Source of the DNA: Streptomyces sp. NBC_01294 | GTDB taxonomy: Bacteria; Actinomycetota; Actinomycetes; Streptomycetales; Streptomycetaceae | Reading direction: 5' to 3' | DNA: 64,000 nt | Assembly: GCF_035917235.1 (NCBI RefSeq) | Contig: NZ_CP108423.1 | Coordinates: forward strand, 3,413,001-3,477,000 | Part shown: positions 17,351-25,558 of the stretch, one piece after another | Layout of the letters: every line of letters starts with the position of its first letter | How positions within the stretch are numbered: the stretch's first letter is position 1 | Made by a program: the position numbers and the translations under genes | The notes under the pieces: generated by a model | What the model saw: the letters and a program-made list of their open reading frames with translations, nothing else | Told to the model about the DNA's origin: nothing | The model's database searches: none

Positions 17351-18313
17351 ATGGATGCGCTGGCGAGTCTGCTGTACGAAGTCAGGTCCGAGGGCGCCCT
17401 GTTCAGCCGGAACCTCCTGACCCCGCCCTGGTCGGTGCGCTTCGCCGACAGGACGCCGCTCAGCCTCGTCACCATGCTGCGGGGCTCGGGCTGGATCGTC
17501 CCCGGCGACGACGCCCCGCCCGTCGAGCTCGGCCCCGGCGACGTGGCCATCGTGGTGGGACGGGAGCCGTTCACCCTCGCCGACACCGCCGACGGCGACC
17601 TGCGGACGCCGCCGCTGTACGTGGTCGGCCCCGACCACTGCACGTCGGCCGACGGCAAGGAGATCAGCGAGGACGTCGTCCTGGGCCTGCGCACCTGCGG
17701 GAACGACCGGGGCGGCTCGGCCGTCATGCTCACCGGCAGCTACCAGGTCGGCGGCCGCGTCTCCGAACGGCTGCTGAGCGCGCTCCCCCGGGTGCTCGTG
17801 GTGCGCAGCGGCGGCACGCCCGGCCCCATCCTGGAACTCACCGCCGTCGAGGTCGGCCGGGACGACCCCGGCCAGCAGGCCGTCCTCGACCGGCTCCTGG
17901 ACCTGTTGCTGCTGTCCACCCTGCGGGAGTGGTTCGCCGGCCCGGAGGCCGATCCGCCCGGGTGGTACCGAGCGCTCGGCGACCCCGTCGCGGGCCGGGC
18001 CCTGCGGCTGATCCACGACCGGCCCGCGCGTCCGTGGACGGTGACGACCCTCGCGGAGGAGGCCGGTGTCTCGCGCGCGACGTTCGCCCGCCGCTTCGGC
18101 GACCTCGTCGGCCAGCCGCCCATGGCCTACCTGACCGGCTGGCGCCTGGCACTGGCGGCGGACCTGCTGGCGCGCACCGATGCCACCGTGGAATCGATCG
18201 CCCGACAAGTGGGCTACAAGAGCGCCTTCGGGCTGAGCGTGGCCTTCCACCGCGTCTACGGAACCCGCCCGAGCCAACACCGCGCGACCGCCGCGGCCCG
18301 CCCGGCCGCGTAA
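17351..18313 (+). CDS. AraC-family regulator with cupin-6 domain
   Basis: A 320-residue regulator. The N-terminal half matches the AraC 'cupin_6' ligand domain (LVTMLRGSGWIV, LGPGDVAIVVGREPFTLAD, and ILELTAVEVGRDDPGQQAVLDRLLDLLLL). The C-terminal helix-turn-helix pair spans about 215-310, with WTVTTLAEEAGVSRATFARRF and VESIARQVGYKSAFGLSVAFHRVYGTRPS. It probably controls the divergent NmrA-like gene and itself. Confidence 0.9.
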   Translation: MDALASLLYEVRSEGALFSRNLLTPPWSVRFADRTPLSLVTMLRGSGWIVPGDDAPPVELGPGDVAIVVGREPFTLADTADGDLRTPPLYVVGPDHCTSADGKEISEDVVLGLRTCGNDRGGSAVMLTGSYQVGGRVSERLLSALPRVLVVRSGGTPGPILELTAVEVGRDDPGQQAVLDRLLDLLLLSTLREWFAGPEADPPGWYRALGDPVAGRALRLIHDRPARPWTVTTLAEEAGVSRATFARRFGDLVGQPPMAYLTGWRLALAADLLARTDATVESIARQVGYKSAFGLSVAFHRVYGTRPSQHRATAAARPAA

Positions 18314-18691
18314 GCGCGCATAGAGCGTGTAAGGCACGCAGGAGGCATAGAACGCCATAGGCCGGCATGGGGCGGCATGGGGCGGCATGGGGCGCGTCGT
18401 ACGCATCCTGCCGGTCGGCTAAGGGCGTTGTGGCAGGTGGCGGGGTCCCCGGCGGGCAGTCCACGGGCTGTCGGTCACGGCAGGTAGCGTAGGGACGGCA
18501 CCACACCAACGGCATGCATGCGTCGGTGCGGTCCGGCTGCCACCCGCCGAAGGCGTCCGGGACCACGCCGGACCGGGAGCGGCCACGTTGCCGCCCGTCG
18601 CCGGCCTCGCGCGGACCGGGCCCCGGCGGCCGCGGTGTCACCGCCCGGCTGTTGATCGTGTCTCACCCTCTGAGCAAGGAGCTCCACGCGC
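18314..18691. other. Intergenic region with a short tandem repeat
   Basis: 378 bases between two plus-strand genes. It holds three exact copies of the 10-mer GGCATGGGGC (18364-18393) embedded in a run of CATAG/GGCATG-like words, and no supported gene. It should contain the promoter of the gene at 18692. Confidence 0.5.
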
Positions 18692-19522
18692 ATGTCCATA
18701 CCGCCGCAGCCGCCGTCGTCCCCCGAGCCGTACCCGCAATCCGGACAGCCCGGACCGTACGGGCAGCCGGGACAGCCGGGACCGTACGGACAGCCGGGGC
18801 AGCCGGGGGACCCCGGGCAGCCGTACGCCGGCGGGCCGCAGGGCTGGCACGTGCCGCCGCAGTCGCAGAAGACCAACGCGCTGGCCATCGTGGCGTTCGT
18901 CATGTCGATCGTCTGCGCGCTGCCGCTGGTCCCGCTGATCCTCGGCATCATCGCCCTCTCCCAGATCCGCAGCCGCGGCGAGAAGGGCAAGGGCTTCGCC
19001 GTCGCGGCGATCGTCATCCACGGCGTGACCCTCGCGCTCACCGCGGTCTTGGTGGTCCTCGGAATCGCGGGAGCGCTGGGCGACGGCCCGTCGCCGAAGC
19101 GCGACACCAGCGGCCAGGTCACCGACTCGGGCTCCAGCAAGGTGAGCGACATCCGCCTGGGCGACTGCTTCAACACGGACGACAACCTGGCGGAGTACGA
19201 GGACAAGGACGGCGGCCAGGCCTCCCTCTCCGTGCGCATCGTGCCCTGCGAGCAGGCCCACCAGGGCGAGGCGTACTCCGTCTTCGAGCTGGAGGAGGGA
19301 CCGTACCCGGGCACGGAGAAGGTCGTCTCGATCGTCGAGGAGAAGTGCGCGGGCCCGGCGCTCACCACGTACGTGGGCAAGGACGCGAAGCTCTCGGACA
19401 AGCTGGAGGTGTACTACTACTACCCCCAGTCCACCACCTGGATCCTCGGCGACCGCGAGGTCACCTGCTTCATCGGGGACGCCAGCGGTTCCAGCACCGG
19501 CTCGGTCCGCGCCGGCTCCTGA
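18692..19522 (+). CDS. DUF4190/septum-formation-type membrane protein
   Basis: A 276-residue protein with a Gln/Pro/Gly/Tyr-rich cytoplasmic N-terminus built from GQPGPYGQP repeats (about 18-48), two transmembrane helices (about 62-85 and 104-128) typical of DUF4190, and an exported domain of about 140 residues with cysteines at DCFN, VPCEQAH, EKCAG and VTCF. That last domain resembles the 'septum formation' (PF13845) fold found in many actinobacterial wall-associated proteins. AAGGAG lies 10 bases before the ATG. Function unknown; surface location inferred. Confidence 0.75.
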   Translation: MSIPPQPPSSPEPYPQSGQPGPYGQPGQPGPYGQPGQPGDPGQPYAGGPQGWHVPPQSQKTNALAIVAFVMSIVCALPLVPLILGIIALSQIRSRGEKGKGFAVAAIVIHGVTLALTAVLVVLGIAGALGDGPSPKRDTSGQVTDSGSSKVSDIRLGDCFNTDDNLAEYEDKDGGQASLSVRIVPCEQAHQGEAYSVFELEEGPYPGTEKVVSIVEEKCAGPALTTYVGKDAKLSDKLEVYYYYPQSTTWILGDREVTCFIGDASGSSTGSVRAGS

Positions 19523-19638
19523 GCCGCGGCCCCGGCCCCACCTCGTCGTCCGCCGCACGCCCACCCGTGGCCTGCGGCGGACCCGAGGCACTCGCGGGGC
19601 CATACCGGCCCTCCACCGGACAGGGCCAGAATGGCCGT

Positions 19639-20103
19639 ATGAACCGTCCGCGACTCCTCCACCTGGACCGCACCCTCGACGAGCTGGACGGCCCGCAGTG
19701 GCCCGCCCCGCCGCCGCACGCGACGGCGCTCGTCACCAAGGTCCACGCACTGCGCCGCCGGCCGCTGTCCGCCCTGGCCCCGGCGGACCTCCGCACGCTC
19801 GTCGCGCAGAACGTGTCCCTTCCGTACGTCCTCCCCCTCGCCGTGGCGCTGCTCCTCGAAGAGCCGATGCTGGACGCGTACTTCTACGAGGGCGACCTGC
19901 TCCTCGCCGCCCTCGCCCTGCCCGCCGCGGCCTGGGCCCCCTTCCCGGACCTGGCCGCGCAGCTCACGGCGGCCGTCGAGGCCCTCCCTGCGGAAGCCAC
20001 CGAGGAACTCGCCCACCTGGCGGGCCCCGAGGGGCTCGGGCCCATCGGCGTGCGATCGGGCCGGACTCTGCCAGGGGTGAGGGGCGCGGCCGTCCTGCCC
20101 TAG
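19639..20103 (+). CDS. CdiI-type contact-dependent inhibition immunity protein
   Basis: A 154-residue, Leu/Ala-rich helical protein. The segment RRPLSALAPADLRTLVAQ, then LPYVLPLAVALLLEEPMLDAYFYEGDLLLAAL, matches the CdiI_2 family (immunity proteins annotated as contact-dependent growth inhibition immunity), which share the 'DLR.L..Q..-L..L.P.A...L...P......Y.GDLL' pattern. No large CdiA-like or RHS toxin gene is adjacent, so it is an orphan. Its stop codon shares a CTAG with the stop of the convergent gene at 20100. The start at 19639 has little ribosome-binding signal. Confidence 0.65.
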   Translation: MNRPRLLHLDRTLDELDGPQWPAPPPHATALVTKVHALRRRPLSALAPADLRTLVAQNVSLPYVLPLAVALLLEEPMLDAYFYEGDLLLAALALPAAAWAPFPDLAAQLTAAVEALPAEATEELAHLAGPEGLGPIGVRSGRTLPGVRGAAVLP

Positions 20104-21041
20104 GCAGCGGGCCTCGCCGCACGTTCGGGGTCGGGTGGACAGTCGCGGCAGCGGCCCGGGGCGGGGGCGCGGAAGGCCCGGTCGCAGCCGTCGCAGGTCT
20201 GGAAGGGATCCGGGCGCCGGACCGGTCTGGCCGCCGGGGCGGGTGGCAGGTGCGGTGGGATCAGCGCGGTGAGCCGGTACGCCAGGACGGACGCGGGACG
20301 GTGCATGTCCTCGGGGAGGCCCCCGGTCAGGACCCGCCCGACCTCGTCGGGTTCCGCCCCGCGCTCCAGCCAGTCCGACACGGCCGGCGCGAGCCGCCGT
20401 ACGTCCCGTTCGGCCAGCAGGAGCCGGGGGTCGTACCGCCGCAGCCCGGCGAGCAGATCGGCCGCGCCGGGGTGCAGTGGCCGCGGCGGCGCGGGCGGGA
20501 CATCGGGCGCGCGGGCCGTCACCGGCCCGGGCCGCACGTCCGGCTCAGGCTGTGGCTCTGCTACGGGCTGCGGTACGGGACCCGGTACAGGCCCCGGTAC
20601 GGGCTCGGGCGCAGGCTCCCGGCCCGGCCGAGGCGGAGGTGGCGGAGGTTGCGGAGGCGGGTCCTCCGGGGTGACGTCGCCCGGCCTGTTGTACGAGTAC
20701 GTCCGGGTCACCACCTGCCCGGTCGCCAGCCGCTCGCGCCGCCGCTCCAGGTAGCCGTACCGCTCCAGCTCCCGCAGGGCGTCGGCGACCCGGACCTCCC
20801 CCTCCGGGAACCGCTCGGTGAGGGCCTTGATGCCGACCGGGGCCCCGTCCGGCAGCGACTGGATGTACGCCGCGACCCCGATCGCCATGGCCGACAACTC
20901 GGGGTGCTGGAGCAGGTGGTTGCCGACCACGGTGAAGTGACGCGTGTGCGGTGTGTTGACGTGGATGACACCGGATCGGGCGGTCCCGGATCGAACACGG
21001 GACGTTGCGCGCGAGGGCGCGCTAGGCTGCTGAAGAGCCAT
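20100..21041 (-). CDS. Winged-helix protein with proline-rich linker and zinc-ribbon-like end
   Basis: A 313-residue protein. The N-terminal domain (about 25-120) starts VNTPHTRHFTVVGNHLLQHPELSAMAIGVAAYIQ and contains IKALTERFPEGEVRVADALRELERYGYLERRR, a winged helix like that in replication-initiator/helix-turn-helix proteins common in Streptomyces. A Pro/Glu-rich linker (about 128-190) follows, then a helical part, and CDGCDRAF...CRDCPP near the C-terminus, which may bind zinc. Its ribosome-binding site is weak, so the start is uncertain. DNA binding is inferred; the target is unknown. Confidence 0.7.
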   Translation of the reverse strand: MALQQPSAPSRATSRVRSGTARSGVIHVNTPHTRHFTVVGNHLLQHPELSAMAIGVAAYIQSLPDGAPVGIKALTERFPEGEVRVADALRELERYGYLERRRERLATGQVVTRTYSYNRPGDVTPEDPPPQPPPPPPRPGREPAPEPVPGPVPGPVPQPVAEPQPEPDVRPGPVTARAPDVPPAPPRPLHPGAADLLAGLRRYDPRLLLAERDVRRLAPAVSDWLERGAEPDEVGRVLTGGLPEDMHRPASVLAYRLTALIPPHLPPAPAARPVRRPDPFQTCDGCDRAFRAPAPGRCRDCPPDPERAARPAA

Positions 21042-21255
21042 TGGGAAGGTGCTACTTCCTTGTTGGTCAGGCCCTCGCCCGGGATTGCCGTCCCGCCGGG
21101 GGCCGTCTCATGTCTGAGGTGGTCGGGCCGAGCATATGCCCGCCAACCGGTGTGAAATCCAGCCCAGTTGGCACGTTTCACCCGACCGAGCGACGCGGGC
21201 CGGGTTTGGTTGGGTTGGTTGGTTCTTTCCCCCGGTTCTTTGGGTCTTTATGCGT

Positions 21256-21693
21256 CTAAGCCCGCCGGAGCACGGCTCCCCGCGACCCGGTGGCGAGGAA
21301 GACCTCCGCCCACACCACCTTGCAGGGAACCGGCCCCTGCCTTACGCCCCAGCGGTCCGCGAGCGCATCGACCAGCACCAGGCCCCGCCCGCCCTCCGCG
21401 CCCCCTTCCGCGTCGCGGATACGCGGGATCCGGTCGCCGCGCGTATCGGCCACCTCGATCCGCAGCACCCCGTCCGCCAGGGTGAGCACGATCCGGAAGT
21501 CCCGCCCGGGCACCCGGCCATGGCTCACCGCGTTGGCGGCCAGCTCGGCCACGATGAGCGCCGGTCCTTCCGTCGGCAGACCCCACTCGGCGATCTTCTC
21601 GACGGCGAGCTGCCGCGCCTGGCGGGCGCCGCGCGGGGTGGCGGCGAGCTGGGCGCCGAAACAGTGCCCTGAGTCACAGATTTGAGTGTTCAC
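21256..21693 (-). CDS. HATPase_c anti-sigma-factor-type protein
   Basis: A 145-residue protein of the SpoIIAB/RsbW-like GHKL group. ALIVAELAANAVSHG is the N box and GGRGLVLVDALADRWGV the G1/G2 region. The GTG at 21693 is chosen for family length; it has no strong ribosome-binding site. Such small ATPases abound in Streptomyces next to XRE-DUF5753/DUF397 pairs, as here, where it diverges from the XRE gene at 21848. They are thought to act as serine kinases or anti-sigma factors in developmental regulation. Confidence 0.85.
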   Translation of the reverse strand: MNTQICDSGHCFGAQLAATPRGARQARQLAVEKIAEWGLPTEGPALIVAELAANAVSHGRVPGRDFRIVLTLADGVLRIEVADTRGDRIPRIRDAEGGAEGGRGLVLVDALADRWGVRQGPVPCKVVWAEVFLATGSRGAVLRRA

Positions 21694-21847
21694 GTGACCG
21701 AGCGTGTCGGGCCGTGCATACCGTGAGAAGCGACACCGCCCTTGCGTCCGGCGTTTGTCCGGACGTTGTCCGGTGCTGTCCCGGCTGTCCTGCAAGACCT
21801 GCGGGCAAAGGGCGTTGAGAAATCCGGTACGTCGAAGGCGGGCGCGC

Positions 21848-22705
21848 ATGAGCGTGGACATTGACGGTGCGGAAGACGCGGGCTGGGACGTCGATCCCGA
21901 GGACGAGCAGGGAGTGGCGGTCCTGGCCGCGCTGGGCCGCCAGCTCCGGGCCTGGCGGGAGGAGGCGGGCATCCGGGCCGCGGACTTCGGCACGGCGGTC
22001 GGGTACGGGGAGGACCTCGTCCGCAAGGTGGAGGCGGGCAAGCGGATCCCCCGCCCCGAGTACCTGGACAGGGCGGACGAGGCGCTGGGGGCGGGCGGGA
22101 AGATCGCCGCGATGAAGGCCGACATGGAACAGGTCCGCTACCCGAAGAAGGTCCGGGATCTCGTGCAGCTGGAGGGCCGGGCCGTCGAACTGTCGGCGTA
22201 CGGCAGCCACAACATCCATGGCCTGTTGCAGACGGACGACTACGCACGGGCCCTGTTCGAGATGTGGCAGCCTCCGCAGACCGCTGAGCAGGTGGAGCGT
22301 GGTCTTGCCGCCCGGATGGCCCGCCGGTCGATCTTCGACCGCAGCCCCGCACCCGCCCTGTGCTTCGTCCAGGAAGAGGTGACACTGCGGCGCCGCATCG
22401 GGGGGACAATGGTGATGCGTGGGCAACTCGAACGCCTGTTGGAGGTTGCCGAGCTGCGGCACGTGACGATCCAGGTCATGCCCACCGATCTCGAAGAGCA
22501 CGCCGGAATGGGTGGGTTGATCCACGTGCTGAAGTTCGCGGACGGATCGGCGGTAGGGCGCTCCGAAGGGGCGTTCAGCGGCCGCCCCGTCTCCGATCCG
22601 AGGCAGGTCCGGGTCCTTGAACAATGCCATGCCATGATCCGGTCCCAGGCTCTCACGCCACGGGAGTCCGTCGCATTCATCGAGCAAGTGCTGGGAGAGA
22701 CATGA
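21848..22705 (+). CDS. XRE-family regulator with DUF5753 domain
   Basis: A 285-residue regulator with an N-terminal helix-turn-helix (about 25-85; LGRQLRAWREEAGIRAADFGTAVGYGEDLVRKVEAGKRIP) and a C-terminal DUF5753 domain (about 100-280) carrying HGLLQTDDYARALF, FVQEEVTLRRRIGG, HVTIQVMP and VRVLEQCHAMIRSQAL. The ATG at 21848 has GAAGG upstream. Its stop overlaps the DUF397 gene start (ATGA). This is the WhiJ/AbaA-like pair known in streptomycete development, in which the small DUF397 protein modulates the regulator. Confidence 0.92.
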   Translation: MSVDIDGAEDAGWDVDPEDEQGVAVLAALGRQLRAWREEAGIRAADFGTAVGYGEDLVRKVEAGKRIPRPEYLDRADEALGAGGKIAAMKADMEQVRYPKKVRDLVQLEGRAVELSAYGSHNIHGLLQTDDYARALFEMWQPPQTAEQVERGLAARMARRSIFDRSPAPALCFVQEEVTLRRRIGGTMVMRGQLERLLEVAELRHVTIQVMPTDLEEHAGMGGLIHVLKFADGSAVGRSEGAFSGRPVSDPRQVRVLEQCHAMIRSQALTPRESVAFIEQVLGET

Positions 22706-22887
22706 TCCACGAGTCCGAGCTGGAGTGGTTCAAGAGCAGCTACAGCGACAGCGGCGACATCAACGACTGCGTCGAGGTGGCCCACACCCCCGCCACCATC
22801 CACGTCCGCGACTCCAAGGTTCTCCACGGCCCCGACATCACCTTCGCCCCAGAGGCGTGGGCCGGATTCGTGGCGCAGGTGTCGTGA
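22702..22887 (+). CDS. DUF397 small protein
   Basis: A 61-residue protein with the full family signature: W-FKSSYSDSGDINDCVEVA, then IHVRDSKV and FAPEAWAGFVAQV. It is translationally coupled to the XRE-DUF5753 gene through an ATGA overlap. Known DUF397 members act with or against their XRE partner in developmental control. It is the last gene of the regulatory trio. Confidence 0.92.
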   Translation: MIHESELEWFKSSYSDSGDINDCVEVAHTPATIHVRDSKVLHGPDITFAPEAWAGFVAQVS

Positions 22888-22924
22888 TCGGCAACGGCTC
22901 CACCATCCGTCTGTGAAAGCCCCC

Positions 22925-22957
22925 TTGACGGCTGGGGTGCCGATTTCCCCGTATTAG
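22925..22957 (+). promoter_or_regulatory. Possible promoter of the Esx-like operon
   Basis: TTGACG (22925-22930) and TATTAG (22952-22957) lie upstream of the gene at 23007. The 21-base spacing is longer than ideal for a housekeeping promoter, so this is tentative. Confidence 0.3.
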
Positions 22958-23006
22958 CATGGACATGATCCAGCCAGCACTTCCGGATCAAGTCGGGGGG
23001 AACCAG

Positions 23007-23450
23007 ATGTCATTCGACGCGGAGTGGGCGCAGCACAAGGCGGCTGCGCTCGCCGGATCGCAGTCGCCCGGCATGCGGCTGAACCAGGTGGCGCCCGATG
23101 CGGGTGGCGGTGGCCCGGCGGGGAGCCTGCTGGCCGGGGTCACCTCCATCAACGGCAACGCGAACCTCCTGATCGAGATCGCCGCGCTGCTGCACGAGGG
23201 CCGCCCCGATGGCGACGCGAGCACCATGGCCCGGGCACCCCGCGCCCACGCCGACGTGGCGAACGAAGCCCTCCGCTTCGCCCGGTTCGCCGACGACCAG
23301 TTCAAGGACACGGTCGCCCTGTTCGCGGGCCTGGCCACCCGCCTGAAGACCACCGGCACCAGCTTCGCCCAGGTGGACGACGGGACCGCAGCGTCCTTCC
23401 TCCGCTCCATCGTCGACGAGGGCACGTACGTCAAGCCGGAGGCCAAGTGA
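23007..23450 (+). CDS. Small Esx-like protein, first gene of a putative type VII-linked module
   Basis: A 147-residue protein starting MSFDAEWAQHKAAAL, with LNQVAPDAGGGGPAG in the first quarter and helical segments after it. This 'MSF..EW...K..A...MxLNQ.....GGGG' opening is shared by streptomycete proteins found before type VII-type secreted effectors; they are probably ESX-like partners or chaperones. GGGGGGA lies 6 bases before the ATG. The stop overlaps the next start (GTGA), linking it to the lysozyme-like protein. Not a canonical WXG100 protein: no WxG motif is present. Confidence 0.6.
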   Translation: MSFDAEWAQHKAAALAGSQSPGMRLNQVAPDAGGGGPAGSLLAGVTSINGNANLLIEIAALLHEGRPDGDASTMARAPRAHADVANEALRFARFADDQFKDTVALFAGLATRLKTTGTSFAQVDDGTAASFLRSIVDEGTYVKPEAK

Positions 23451-24847
23451 GCGGCTTGAGTTACCGCAAGGACGTCCAGTTCCTGCAGGAGTGCAATCCG
23501 CCGCTCGTCGAGCGCAACGCCGCGGAGTTCCGCCGGCTGCGCGACCTCCTCGTCCAGGTCGGGGGGCCCGCCCGGCGTGCGGAGACCGGTACGCAGTGGC
23601 AGAGCGACGGCAGCCACACCTACACCGGCCGCCTCGCCGAGGCCCGGCAGCTGGTGACCCACATGGCCGAGGGCTACGACAAGGCGGCCAGCGCCCTGAA
23701 CGCGTATGCCCTCGCCCTCACCACCGCGAAGACCCACTACGACAACGGCAAGCGCTCGGAGCGCGCCCTCGCCACGCTGATCGGGACCAAGGGCACCGCG
23801 ATCACCCGCACGGCGCAGGAGGCCGAGCCGATGCGGCAGTGGGAGGACATGCGGGCCACGACCGGGTTCCTCGACGGCCTGGCCGAGCTCACCATGGACG
23901 TGGACGACATCCGCGACGAGGCGAACCGGCTCCACGACGCCGCGGGCGGTGACTTCCACCTGGCGAAGACGGTCGAGCAGGAGGCGCGCAGCACGTGCGT
24001 GCACGCGCTGAAGCAGGCGTACGAGCTGCTGCCGGAGTTCAAGGTCAAGGGCGGGGGGAGCCCGCCCGACCTGTACGCGGCGATGGCGGACATCCGCCGG
24101 GAGGCATTGGAGGCCCGCACCAGCCCGCTGACCCATCTGCCGGGCAGCGCCGGGAAGCGGGAGATGCCCGGGCCGGTCGGCCCGGACACCCCGGTCTCCC
24201 CGCAGCTGCGCGACATCCGCATGCAGGTGTCGGGGCTGCCGGATGCCGCCGACAACTACTGGATCCCGGTGGTCACGGACGGCATGCACGCGGACTGGAT
24301 CTCCCAGAACAAGGAGCTCCTGCGGGCGGCGGCCAAGAACGCGGGCCTCCCGGAGGAACTCCTCGCGGGCGTGGCCTGGCAGGAGGTCGGGGGCTGGCAG
24401 CCCGGGCTCATGGACGACGTGACCGGCACCATCCGCGAACAGGCCGCGGCCCCGTGGGGACTGAGCCCGGTCATCCCCGAGAACCTTCCGTGGCGGCTCG
24501 GCGGGGGCCTCGACGAGACCTCGTACGGCCCGGTCGCCATCCAGCTCCGACGCGGCGCGGAAGTGCTCGGCTACGACCCGGCGAACCTCACGGACCACCA
24601 GCGGACCCTGGTGGAAGAGGCGCTCCAGGACCCCAAGCAGAATGCGTTCATAGCGGCCGGCTTCCTGGCCCAGATCAAGGCGGAGAGCGGCCTCGCCGAC
24701 GTCCCGGCCGACCAGATGACGGAGGCCCAGATGCGGGAGATCGCCGCCCGGTACAACGGAGGGCCCTACTGGGACCTCCCCAAGGCCCAGGGCTACGGCG
24801 ACCGGTTCGTCGACAACCTCGGGCAGGCAAGGAACGCGATGCGATGA
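23447..24847 (+). CDS. Putative secreted effector with lysozyme/transglycosylase-like domain
   Basis: A 466-residue protein with no signal peptide. The N-terminal half (about 1-200) is helical, opening LSYRKDVQFLQECNPPLVERNAAEFRRLRDLL with a W at 50 (TQWQSDG), reminiscent of WXG/ESX-type effector heads. After a Pro-rich linker (about 235-265), the C-terminal part contains AAAKNAGLPEELLAGVAWQEVGGW (candidate catalytic Glu313), TSYGPVAIQL, and IAARYNGG (about 430), the order of motifs seen in lysozyme-like/goose-type transglycosylases. GTG at 23447 overlaps the upstream stop, and its own stop overlaps the next gene. Peptidoglycan cleavage is the best inference. Confidence 0.65.
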   Translation: MSGLSYRKDVQFLQECNPPLVERNAAEFRRLRDLLVQVGGPARRAETGTQWQSDGSHTYTGRLAEARQLVTHMAEGYDKAASALNAYALALTTAKTHYDNGKRSERALATLIGTKGTAITRTAQEAEPMRQWEDMRATTGFLDGLAELTMDVDDIRDEANRLHDAAGGDFHLAKTVEQEARSTCVHALKQAYELLPEFKVKGGGSPPDLYAAMADIRREALEARTSPLTHLPGSAGKREMPGPVGPDTPVSPQLRDIRMQVSGLPDAADNYWIPVVTDGMHADWISQNKELLRAAAKNAGLPEELLAGVAWQEVGGWQPGLMDDVTGTIREQAAAPWGLSPVIPENLPWRLGGGLDETSYGPVAIQLRRGAEVLGYDPANLTDHQRTLVEEALQDPKQNAFIAAGFLAQIKAESGLADVPADQMTEAQMREIAARYNGGPYWDLPKAQGYGDRFVDNLGQARNAMR

Positions 24848-25164
24848 CGGACCTGAGCGACAACACCGACGTGCCCGGGGACCGGGGATACGTGCGGTGG
24901 GTGCTGGGTGTTCCGCTCGGGATCATCCACCTGCTGAACGCCGCCGCCGTGTCCCTGGCCCTGTTCGCCGGGCCGCAGGCCGACTGGGACCACCAGGGCT
25001 ACGAGAACGTCGGCGCGATGTGCTTCCTCGCCGTGTCCCTGAGCGTGCTCGGCCTGCTCATCACCCTCCTTCCGAGCGTGCGCAGGGCCATGGGACTGTG
25101 GTGGCTGGCCCCGCCGCTCGTCCTGGGGGTGATCGCGTGGGTGCGTGGCGCGACGCTCGGCTGA
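24844..25164 (+). CDS. Small membrane protein, candidate immunity (paralogue 1)
   Basis: A 106-residue protein with three hydrophobic segments (about 18-40, 56-78 and 84-102). It starts on an ATGA overlap with the lysozyme-like gene. It shares RGYVRWVLGVPLGII...LLNA, then FLAVSLSVLGLLITLLPSVRRAMGLWWLAPPLVLG with the following gene, so the two are tandem paralogues. Position after a putative wall hydrolase suggests membrane immunity or export help; this is inference only. Confidence 0.6.
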   Translation: MTDLSDNTDVPGDRGYVRWVLGVPLGIIHLLNAAAVSLALFAGPQADWDHQGYENVGAMCFLAVSLSVLGLLITLLPSVRRAMGLWWLAPPLVLGVIAWVRGATLG

Positions 25165-25475
25165 GGCTCCCCCGGGAGGACATCGACCGGCCCGAGGACC
25201 GCGGCTGCCTGCAGTGGGTGCTCGGAGTTCCGCTCGCCCTGGTCTACGTCCCCGCGGTGTTCCTCTGCTACGCCACCCTGGCGATGCAGCCGGACCCCTA
25301 CGACGACCGGGTGCGCGAGGAGATCCGGTTCGTGGCCGGCCTCTCCCTCTGCTTCTGCCTCCTGGGGCTGCTGATCACCATCACCCCGCTGTTCCGGCGG
25401 ACCCTGGGCCGCTGGTGGTTCGCCCTGCCGCTCCTGCTCGCGACGGTCGCGTACGTCCGCGCGCAGACGGTCTGA
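25137..25475 (+). CDS. Small membrane protein, candidate immunity (paralogue 2)
   Basis: A 112-residue paralogue of the preceding gene: DRGCLQWVLGVPLALVYVP, then GLSLCFCLLGLLITITPLFRRTLGRWWFALPLLLATV. Three transmembrane segments are predicted by eye. The GTG at 25137 (GGGGGTGA upstream) lies inside the 3' end of paralogue 1, giving a 28-base overlap. A strong hairpin terminator follows, closing the operon. Confidence 0.6.
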   Translation: MGAWRDARLRLPREDIDRPEDRGCLQWVLGVPLALVYVPAVFLCYATLAMQPDPYDDRVREEIRFVAGLSLCFCLLGLLITITPLFRRTLGRWWFALPLLLATVAYVRAQTV

Positions 25476-25499
25476 CGCTGCGGCAGCACCTGCCGGAAA

Positions 25500-25539
25500 C
25501 GCCGCAGCCCCCGCCCGGACGGGGGCGGGGGCTGCGGCG
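25500..25539. terminator. Hairpin terminator between convergent operons
   Basis: Perfect 17-bp arms (25500-25516 and 25523-25539) with a 6-base loop lie between the membrane-protein operon ending at 25475 and the symporter gene ending at 25559; it can serve both strands. Confidence 0.85.
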
Positions 25540-25558
25540 GTACGGCGATCGGGCGGGA

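Noticed and set aside
21152..21181. GTGAAA-N18-TTTCAC inverted repeat downstream of the HATPase gene
   Set aside because: Arms of six bases with an 18-base centre are expected by chance, and it is not in a promoter position for a known gene.
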